DNA from: Miscanthus floridulus | Lineage: Eukaryota > Streptophyta > Magnoliopsida > Poales > Poaceae | Direction of reading: 5' to 3' | Length of the DNA: 64,000 bases | Assembly (NCBI RefSeq): GCF_019320115.1 | Contig: NC_089594.1 | Span: 22,094,055-22,158,054, forward strand | In this document: one piece after another, positions 34,141 through 43,229 of the stretch | Position numbering within the stretch: position 1 is the first letter of the stretch | How the letters are laid out: each line of letters begins with the position of its first letter | Translations under genes and position numbers: made by a program | Notes under the pieces: model-generated | What the model was told of the DNA's origin: nothing | Seen by the model: the letters and a program-made list of their open reading frames with translations, nothing else | Databases searched by the model: none

Positions 34141-34512
34141 AAGAGGAAGGCAAGTGGCTGAGCAAGATCGCGAGCATGAAGGCAGCGTCCACGCGCGACG
34201 CGAGATTGAGCGCGATCACCGCGCCTGGCTTGAGGTTGTTAGATCAGGAGAGTAAAACTAGGAGTTTGTTTTCATCTTGTAACAAAAGGGAGCCTATAAG
34301 GCTTAGACAATTGCTTAATAAAGATTTAGCCTGGGATTGAGACACCTTGTCTCCCTGGCGTCCAGCACACAGTTCACGGTAAGCCCTTGGCGCTGCATTC
34401 GTCGACTCGCCGACGACGGCGACTCCAGTTCATCAGCGCCCGGTTCGTTCGTGCTCTGCCACTTCCTATCCCTATCACCTCCGTCCCCTTCCCAGCCGAG
34501 TAGGCCGTAACA
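34113..34512 (+). repeat. 3' LTR of Reina-like element
   Basis: 400 bp, 12 substitutions from the 5' LTR and no indel. Most differences are transitions, several at CG or CNG sites. Confidence 0.95.
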
Positions 34513-35939
34513 AGATGTATAATGCCTATGCTGGTAATGTTGGGTTCAGTATAAGAAAGAGCCAGACAAGGAATCGAGGAGATGGTAGTATATGTCAAAA
34601 ATATATTGTTTGTAGTTGCCAAGGACATGGAGAAACTCAGACATCAAAGGATAGTACAAGGATAGGTTGTGATGCACGTGTTCAGTTTAGTGTCAGTAGA
34701 GAGGGGACTTGGACAGTGCAAAAGGTTGTACTTGATCACAATCATTATCTTGCTAGTCCAAATAAATTGCATAAGCTGAGATCCCAACGACATGTTGTAG
34801 AAGCGGACAGGATGTTGATTAACCAGATACGACAAGCTGGAATGAAGCCAACACAGGTATATGAGTTTATGAAGGAGTTTTATGGAGGATCTGAGAAAGT
34901 TCCATTCTCAAAGATGGACTGCAAAAATAAAATTGGTCGTGAGCGTAGGAAGTACTTAGAATCAAATGATGCTCAAACAGTTTTAGAATACTTGAAGAAT
35001 AAGCAGATAGAAGATCCTACATTCTTTTATGCCATTCAAATAGATGAGGACGATGGTCGGATGGCTAATTTCTTTTGGGTAGATGGTCAGTCTATCATGG
35101 ATTATGCATGCTTTGGTGACGTTGTGTCATTTGACACCACTTTTCAAACTAATAAGGTTGAAATGCCATTTGCACCATTTGTTGGAACCAACCATCATAA
35201 GCAAACAATAATTTTTGGTGCTGCTTTGGTATTTAATGAGACCATTGAATCATTTGTTTGGCTCTTTGAAACCTTTCTAACAGCAATGTCAGGAAAGCAT
35301 CCAAGTACAATTTTCATCGATCAAGACGCAACCATGGCAGGAGCAATTGCCTACGTATTTAGGAATACAAGCCATCGTCTCTGTTTGTGGCACATCTATC
35401 TTAACGCCACTAAACATCTCGGGCATGTAATTTAGAAGCACCCTGATAAGTTTCTACCTAATTTTAAGAGATGTGTGTATGAAGATAGATCTAAAGATAT
35501 GTTCATCCAGAAGTGGCATGAATTGTCGAGTAAGTATGACCTTGAGAAGAACCAATGGATGGCAAACCTATATGATTTGAGAAAAAGGTGGGCTATTGTC
35601 TACCGTGATTCATTTACAGCTAATATGGCCTCGACTCAAAGGAGTGAAGGCATGAACAATGTATTCAAGAAAAGATTCCGTAGGAGACTTGGACTTTCAG
35701 AGCTTCTTGTTCACTTGGGTGCATTTTCTATATTGAATGCACCTAGGCCAAAACCGACCGACGCGCAGCACCTGGTCCGGCCCGCACGCTCCCGAGCCGG
35801 CCTCGCGCGCACCACCTGGTCCGGCCCACCCTCCTGCAAACCGCCTCCACTTCCACCGCCTCCACTTCCTCTCTTCAGTTGCCGCTACTCTCTTCCTCGC
35901 GAGCAACTGCCGTATTCAGTTGTCGTCGCGCGCGCTGCG

Positions 35940-36301
35940 CCGCCGTGATTCACGCGCTCCGCCGATAAAACCGCCCCCACTCCCTCTTCATTTGCTGTTG
36001 CTCCCCCACCCCGTACTCCCCCACCCCGCTCCCCCTCCATTTGCCGCTGCACCGCGGTGTTTTCCACGCTCATTGAGCTTCTGCTCCACCTACAGAACCG
36101 CATTGCCCCACCCTTTTTCCGCCGCCAGTTGCCGCTGCGCCGCGATTCTGGTCCGCTCAGATTCGGGGCGGCGCACTCGGATTTGGTCGCCTGCAGAGCA
36201 AGCTGCACTACAACAGCGCAATCGCTGGATTTCCTGACCTAGGGGTTCGAGCGTCGCCGTGTTGAGGCGCTCCCATCGTTTCGTCCGATCCGCGGTCTCG
36301 T
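35940..36301 (+). promoter_or_regulatory. GC-rich leader and probable first non-coding exon of MULE Ulp1 gene
   Basis: CCGATAAAACCGCCCCCACT (a weak TATA, GATAAAA, at about 35963) is followed by a C-rich pyrimidine leader and then GTAAGTCATC at 36303, a good 5' splice site after TCGTGT. The following kilobase has intron character. Confidence 0.4.
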
Positions 36302-36365
36302 GTAAGTCATCTCCCATTCAAAACCCTACCGAAATCTATTTTGTAGCCTCGATTGGATGCGGACT

Positions 36366-37335
36366 TGTGTAACTATATTTTTTACGATGACTTGTGTAAC
36401 TAGCTTATTATCTTAGTTGTAACTGGTAGGGTGTTCTAGTTGTATTTGGTTGACATTTCATCTAAAAATCAACTGATTTTGTAACTGTTGCTGCAACTGA
36501 CTTAATTTTGAAGGTGCATCTCTAGTGTTTTATTGGTTGCAATTGGTTAACAATGCCGGTTCATTCATTCTCGGGTCTATATGTAGAGGATGCTGTTCAA
36601 TTTTTGTTTGCTTTTGAGCTATGGCTCAGGGGCTCAATGATACCATTTTTTGGTGGTGTGTGTATATATGCATGAATTGGGACTTTTGTTTGGATTACCT
36701 CACAAGTGTTTGGTTTACATGGATCTTACAAGTTCTGCGTTGTTAACCCTGCTTGGTTGTGCCCCCTAGGGGCCAGCAGATAATTCTCAGCCTTAATTGT
36801 CTATCCTTAAAGTTATTTCTAAATTTAGCGTTTCATTCAAATGATATGCTAAATTACTAAACCTCAGCCATAGTGTTCAGTCCTGATAGTTAATGCTTAT
36901 TTAGTGTTTCATTTCAAACTTTATAATACAGTGCACAAGTGCTAACTTTGTTTCAATCATACATCCATGTCTGTTGTCCATTACTTGATCCAGATTGTAT
37001 ACCATTTCATTAGTGAAACTGTCTACTGCTAAATAAGTCAAACAAGTGAATAACTGGCTACATATCCTTTTGTTGCAATTGGCTATTTTATGCTTGTTGC
37101 TATTGGAGGATCCGGTCAATTACAATTGTTCCATTTTTTTGTAACTATATTTTTTTGTGATGACTTGTGTATCTAGCTTATTATCTTAGTTGTAACTGGT
37201 AGGGTGTTTAGTTGTAATTGGTTGACAATTCAACTGAAACTCAAGTGAATTGTAACTGTTGCTGCAACTGACTTAATCTGAAGGTGCATCTCTAGTGCTA
37301 TATTGGTTGCAATTGGTTGACAATGCAATTTTTGT
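36366..37335. repeat. Direct repeat of about 190 bp in MULE intron
   Basis: GTAACTATATTTTTT...GTTGTAACTGGTAGGGTGTT...GTTGCAATTGGTTRACAATGC at 36368-36554 recurs at 37140-37326 with moderate divergence; about 585 bp lies between. Confidence 0.85.
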
Positions 37336-37451
37336 TATTCTTTTTTTTGTCAACTGGCTTTTGCCATTACTCTAATATGTATTTTTATGTGTATCATCTT
37401 TTAGGTTGTTGTATTCTGATATGTATGTTTTTTTTGAATGGTAGTGGTTAT

Positions 37452-40400
37452 AATGAATACAGAAGGGAATGTATCAGGTGCTCAGGGCAGTGACCCCCCC
37501 CCCGGCGTTCCCCCCGTTTTGCTGTGTAGGAGCAGAAAAAGTTGAAAGTATACAAGTCGAAGAACGACAGGAAGAAGAGATTAAGGCTCCCCGGTTCCCC
37601 CCGACCTGACGTTGATAGTGAAGTACAGGAAGGATAGGAAAGTGAACAATGTGCCCAAGATCCAGATTTTGATCCTGGCGCTGATGGTGATGCAGGGAGT
37701 GAACAACAGGGAGAGCATGATGCCGAGGTTGGCGGTGATGGTGACACTGGCGCTGATGGTGATGCAGTGAATGTAGTCAATAAGAAGAGGCCCCGCAAGC
37801 AGCCTCCCTGCAATTCGGTGCTCTCCTTCCAAATTTCAAGAACTTCTTAAAGCTCTCCCTGGCGACCTCAAAGATAAAGTAAAGGCAAGGGGTTTTCGTG
37901 GACTGTTGGGATTTGAACCAAGCTTTCTGGATAGGAAATTGCTCACCTGGCTTATGTTGAGGCTCAACCCAGAAACGATGAAATTAGAGCTTGGTGGTGG
38001 TAAAGAGATTGCAATTACTGAGCACACTGTTTGGTGCGTGTTCCAGTTACCAAAAGTTGGTGGTGATCCACCTGCTATGTCTGATGCTGAAGCTCATTTT
38101 AGGCGGAATGAGTTGGGACAACAAATCTGTCCCAGTACATACAAAAGGCTGGGTATTAGGATTTCAGATATTGTGGATGGACTGAATAGCAAGACGCTTA
38201 CTGGGGATTTGGGTCTCAGGGCATTCTTTATGGCTGCATTCGAGTCTCTACTTTTCTCTAACACCTATAGTTGCATCAGGCTTGAGGATGTGATGTATAC
38301 TGAGGATTTGGACAATATTGGCAAGATTAATTGGTGCAAAGCAGTAGTGGACAACCTTAGCAAAGCTGCACGTTTGTATAGAAAGGATTTCGCGGCGAAG
38401 GGCGTCCATGCACCTCTCATAGGCTATGGTATCTTTCTGATGGTAAGTGTTTTTTGTGTTTCTCCCACAGCTGATTATCGATCTTTTTTATCTAGCATCC
38501 TTTGTATTTTTGACTAGTATTTTCTGTAGTAGTTTTTGTTGCATTTATTGGCTTGTCACACTAGTAGTATTTTCTGGCTGTGTAGTAGTTTCTCCAAACA
38601 CACAATTTGTTCATGGCAAGAGTTGCAACTGGGTCATGGCACCAGTAGCAACTGTGTAGTAGTTTTTTGTTGCAATTGGGTCATGTCTCCAGTAGCAATT
38701 GGTCTCCTGTTGTTTTATTTTTGTTTTTTTATACATGTAGATGCTATATGTCGATCACTTGTAGCATGGGCTACAGTTAGACTCATTCGCTCTGCCCCGA
38801 TGTGCTATATTGGACAGTAAAACTATCGATAGAATTTCAATGTTGGATCGCAGGGGAGATGTCCCAGACAATGCTATTTAGTATGGCAACCTTAGGGTAA
38901 GCTGCTGATAATCAGTTTTTTCTTTTTTTTCTTTTGCATGTTGTTTTTTATCCAGTATGTGATTTTACGTTTCTGATAACCAGTTTCATTTTTTTGGTTT
39001 TTAAAAAACCTGCAGTTGAGAAGTATTGCCGCCACATGTTATACCCCCCCCCCCCCCCCCCGCTTTTGTTCCTGCTGCTGCTGCTGCTGCTCCTTGCCCT
39101 GCTACTGCTGCTCCTTGCCCTGCTACTGTTCCTAAGGGAACTTCTTATGCTGCTGGTACTTCAGCTGACGTGGCTGGCACACATCATGACCCTGGTGGGC
39201 ATGCTGCCATGGAGCTTCAGCCTCCTGTTCTACACCAATATCCAAGCTTTAGTTCTGCTTTTGGCCAGAGCATTGCTCATGTAGTTAGAAGAAGTAGGAA
39301 GTCAGAGGCGCATAAGATATTGAAGGCTTTTGATGATAGTACGACCCAGGCCCAGACCTACGCGACCAAGGCTGCTAAGTACATTACTATGGCCAACGAT
39401 CTGATGGCAAAAAGTCACCATGAGTGCTTTAGTGCTATTCAGAAGCTGCTTGCTGATGCCCAGGCTGATAGGGAAGCTGCTAACGAGCGTAGGAGGGGAA
39501 AGAGGAGGAAAAAGAATAAACCTGCAGCATCAGGTACTTGTCGCAGTTTTTAACGTATTCACATTGCAATTACTAATATATATGCGTTGAAATTGGGTGT
39601 CTCATACAAGTTTGAAGTTTTTATCATCAGTTTGTTTGCCAGACTAACAAATGTTTTATGTTTGGTGTCTCTTTTTTTGGTATGCAGCAGCAGGTAAATC
39701 AGCTGTTGATCAAGATCAACGCAATGCAACAGGTGACGAAGAAGATGCTTTACAAGAAGAAACTGTTGGAGGAAATTCTGGAGGACATATTCCAACTTTT
39801 CAACCACCACCAGGTACTTTTTTGTTGCATTTTGTCTTTCAGCTTATATTTTCCTTTTTTCAAAGTTACAGATCCTCAATCTCAAATTCGACAACCAGCT
39901 AACAGTGAGTCAAGTAGCGGCAATGTTGATGCCCAGTCATCTCAGATCAGCCCCCATCCACGCCGCCAACACCTAGTAGCAATGTTGATGCCCAGGAGAA
40001 AGGCAGATCAAGTAATTCTTTTCCATGGATCCCCTCTCTTTTTTGCTGTATTCATTATGAGTTTTCTTTTTTCCCGTTTGCCATCCTAATTTTTATATAC
40101 TTTTCTTTTCATCTACCCTAGCACCGCCTCCATTGCGTGGTCCTTCACAGGGGTTGGAGTCCATAATAAACCAGCTACAAACATCCATGCTTGTTGACCC
40201 CTCCACTAACCATGTGACATGATGATCATTTCATACTATAGTAATTCATGTAGCATTAATATTGTAATTGGATTGACTTATTGGTTGCAATTTGTATTCT
40301 ACAGAACATAACCAGTGAGATTGGAGATGCATCCAGGCAACCATAGCCTACCAATCTTGAAGATGAGACACGGAAAAAGGAGGCATCAGATCACATGGAG

Positions 40401-42424
40401 GATCCATTGACGACCTCAAGTATCCGCCACGAAGTTAGCGCATCTGCTGTAAGCTATTTATGACACAAACACACACACAATTATATTTTTATGTAGGCAG
40501 CCTTTTTTTGTGTCTGTTTGCATATATATAGCTTTTTTTAATAGGTTGCAGCTCACTGTAATTTTCCATTTTTTTCCAAGCCTCTTGGTGCTGGTCGTAA
40601 GAAAATGAAAGCTGTTCGAAGGGCACCTGCCAGGAAGAAGAGGTCTACGGCTCGTCTTAGGAAAGAGCAGCAAGCGCCGTGATCAACATGAGAAATGGCT
40701 GTGTCAGATGCGCGATCAAGCTAATGAAGAGATTGCTAAGTTGAAGAGCAGCGTCGTTGGTGAGGCAGGGCCCAACGCAGCTGCATCTGATGCATCTTTT
40801 CCAGATGAACCAATCGATGACATTAAGTGCTTAACCCCACCTGTCCAGTTGTCTCAAGAGGAACGTGAACAAGGATCACAAGACTTCAATCAGTTCCAAA
40901 AGAAGATCTTCAAACATGTGGGAGAGCGGTTGAAGAAGAAGCCAAGGAAGTACATATCTCCTTTCCTAATCCCCAATAGCCGCCCGAAAGTACCATTGGC
41001 AAAGGCTCTAGCTCTGAGGATCAAGATCGCGTCTGATGAGAAGCTAAGAGAGTAATCACCCTCACATCATTGTTGCAAACAACATACATCAGTGTTGCAA
41101 TTAGCTTTCTATCTTCTAATTTTTTTATTTTTCTGGTAACATATTCTGTTTTTCTGCCAACTACACAGGATGGCTCTGATTGATTTCAGCATCTTTTGCT
41201 CTTTTGATGGCAATGATCTACTTACCAGTTTTGCGGATGACAAAGATGGTGACTCTTCTGTTCTAGATTTCACTGTTCACTGTCTCCGTTATGATGATAT
41301 TGTCCACAAGGAAAATTCAATCGGATATAGGCTGTTCCTCACCACCGGCTTCTATGTGAGTTTTTACTGAACCCCCATACACACTTTTTCTGTTTTGCAC
41401 ATTAGCTGTTGTTTTAATCTTCGCATATTTTTGTTTCCTCCAGCACCGGGTAAATGGCGTTAAGAGCGTCTACACAGATGATGGAAAAACTGAGACCGAT
41501 GAATTCACTGTATTAAGACAGCACCTTGAGAATGAAGTCGAGCATTATCCTGATTTAACCAAAGCAAAGCTGGTTAGTATCTGATTTTATTTTGATTGGT
41601 TTTGCTTTTTCTCTCTCTTTTTTTAAATGTTTTTGGAACTGATCCAAAAACTGGATGCATCATACTCATCTGATGTGTAATTAACCAGCAAAGTAGTTCC
41701 ACTGCAAATGTTAATTAACCAGGTTGCAATTGTGTCACATCCCATGTTGCAAATGGTGTACAGTAGGTGTAGACAGCAACTATTTTTTGTGTTTACTCAA
41801 CTGATGCATGATACTACAACATACGCATGCAGATATTTATTCCAGTATGTGTTGGGAAGCATTATTTTGTTTACTGCATCAATCAAATTCACAATCGGAT
41901 CGATATCCTGGACTCAATTGACTATTATTGGGCAGACACTAGCCCTGCATCACACCACGAGCCCATTTTTGAGAAGATCCCCATCATAAGTGTTGTATTC
42001 CAGAAGGTCAGCAAGAAAAAATTCCCTCAAATTGAGAAATGGAGCAGGCCATTCGTTGAGGTCCCAAAACAAGGCGGGCCTAGTGATTGCATGTTTTTCC
42101 TTTGGAAATATATGGAATTTTGGGATGGCGAGAAGCTGAACACAGACATCAATCCAGTGAGCATTTCCTTCTTTTTTTTTGCCCCCACATTTTCTTTGTG
42201 TTCAAATGTATATATGAGCTGCATGTTCTACTATCATTTTCAGCAGTCTGAAATGTTTTTTTTCTCTTTCTTCTTCACTGTGTTTTTAGTTCAAGGGCAT
42301 GATATACAGGGTAGAGCTCATGCACTACTTGGTGTTTCATCCACTGAACCAGGCTGACCTACCCGACGAACTGGATGTTTATAGGATTGGTGGAAGGAAG
42401 ATACTTTGGGATGCTGAGCAATGA
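37452..42424 (+). pseudogene. Ulp1-type (C48) protease gene of MULE-like element, multi-exon, broken
   Basis: After an acidic N-terminal exon come GFRGLLGFEPSFLDRKLLTW...ITEHTVWCVFQLPKVGGD (exon about 37850-38440), LYVDHL...HGLQLDSFALPR (about 38740-38895, with stops), a Pro/Ala-rich exon (39017-39530), small coiled exons, and a basic exon (about 40580-41054) spliced to MALIDFSIFC (41162-41355). The catalytic half follows: HRVNGVKSVYTDDGKT, then IFIPVCVGKHYFVYCIN (His), DILDSIDYYW (Asp) and GGPSDCMFFLWKYMEFW (Cys), ending near 42424. The triad residues are all present, but in-frame TAGs (about 38761 and 38880) and frame changes make the whole a pseudogene. Such proteins are related to SUMO proteases; a role in element survival is suspected, not shown. 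Confidence 0.75.
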
Positions 42425-43229
42425 TGAACTTTTCATGACATGTTGTGTTTTTTGTTTCGCGTGTCATTGATGTTTATCAGCATCACGGACATTGTGTGTG
42501 TTTGTTAGTAAGATGATATCTGTGTATGTTTACACTGTATGAAAACTATGTGTCATAGCTTTTGCAACTCCTCAAGCACTCGTGTTGTAACTGGTTTAAA
42601 GACTTATTGTAAATTGCAACTCCTCCCTGGTGACATCTAAACGATGCAGCAAATTTGTTATTAATAACAAGGTTTGCATATGTGTCATAACTTGCAATGC
42701 TTTTTGTGCATATATTGTAATCGTTATATTTCTTCTTATTTATTTAAGCTGTACTATACCGTGTCCCATCGTTTTGCTTACGAATGCATACAACTCGATC
42801 AATTAACCAGAAAACTCAGTGGAGGCTGGAATTGGTTCTCATACTAAGATAATTAACTAGGTTGCAATTAACCATGTTGCAATTCGTAACAAAACCAGGT
42901 TGCAACTGTGTCACATATCATGTTGCAAATGGTAATTAACTACATTTGCAACTGTGTCACACCCATGTTGCAAATGGTGTACAATAGGTGTAGAGAGCAA
43001 CTATTTTTTTTGCCAGCATTCTCATTATTTGATGTTTGTCCAGAAACAGCAACTAGCAAGTATTCAAAAACAAAACAAGCATGTGTTTCAAAGATGTAAT
43101 CATATAGTTTTTAATTTATACACATGTAACCTATAATTTGTAGAGGTTATAATCTACACATGCCACACTATGTGTTTTTACAGCAAAAACACACAAAGGA
43201 CTTTTTTGTTTTTTTTGGTCCAGCACTTT
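42425..43229. repeat. Spacer between convergent MULE genes, rich in GTTGCAAYT motif
   Basis: No gene. It contains several GTTGCAATTA/GTTGCAACTG copies (for example 42861, 42899 and 42942 region). It also contains a duplicated segment GTGTCACAT..ATGTTGCAAATGG..TGTACARTAGGTGTAGA also found in an Ulp1 intron at 41722-41790. Confidence 0.75.

Larger units (their letters stand above)
28975..34512 (+). mobile_element. Reina-like chromovirus (Ty3/gypsy), complete with both LTRs
   Basis: Two 400-bp LTRs, primer-binding site, gag, pol ending in a chromodomain, polypurine tract, and a perfect 5-bp target duplication AGATG (28970-28974 and 34513-34517). The total of 5538 bp, short LTRs and an integrase C-terminal chromodomain fit the Reina clade. 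The LTRs differ at 12 of 400 sites by my count (3.0%). At the commonly used 1.3e-8 substitutions per site per year this is about 1.2 million years. Pol has many in-frame stops, so the copy is dead. Confidence 0.93.
19172..35710 (+). pseudogene. FAR1/FHY3-like gene split by CACTA and gypsy insertions
   Basis: Exons 19172-19306, 19387-19647, 19745-19761 plus 28722-28800, and 28903-28974 plus 34518 onward keep one frame when the two elements and their target duplications are ignored. Exon 2 carries a threefold repeat of about 22 residues (AGMTGEG-QEG). The late exon has the FAR1 DNA-binding domain (YNAYAGNVGFSIRKS; C..C..H.H with CDARVQFSV and DHNHYLASP) and the MULE-derived core: FFWVDGQSIMDYACFGDVVSFD, FDTTFQTNK, FAPFVGTNHHKQTIIFGAAL, IDQDATMAGAI, LCLWHIYLNA, MASTQRSEGMN. 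A TAG stop at 35433-35435 precedes KHPDKFLP, where Gln is usual, so the frame was also broken by a point mutation. The gene ends abruptly near 35710; the zinc-finger SWIM part is missing. FAR1/FHY3 proteins are transcription factors domesticated from MULE transposases; this copy is dead. Confidence 0.85.

Noticed and set aside
35718..35746. Helitron 3' end (hairpin followed by CTAG)
   Set aside because: The base after CTAG is G and not T, the hairpin is adjacent instead of about 10 bases upstream, and no Rep/helicase or 5' TC end was found.
39026..39284. Leucine-rich open frame (LLLLLALLL)
   Set aside because: It is a shadow of the Pro/Ala-rich exon of the Ulp1-type gene, which has the coherent frame.
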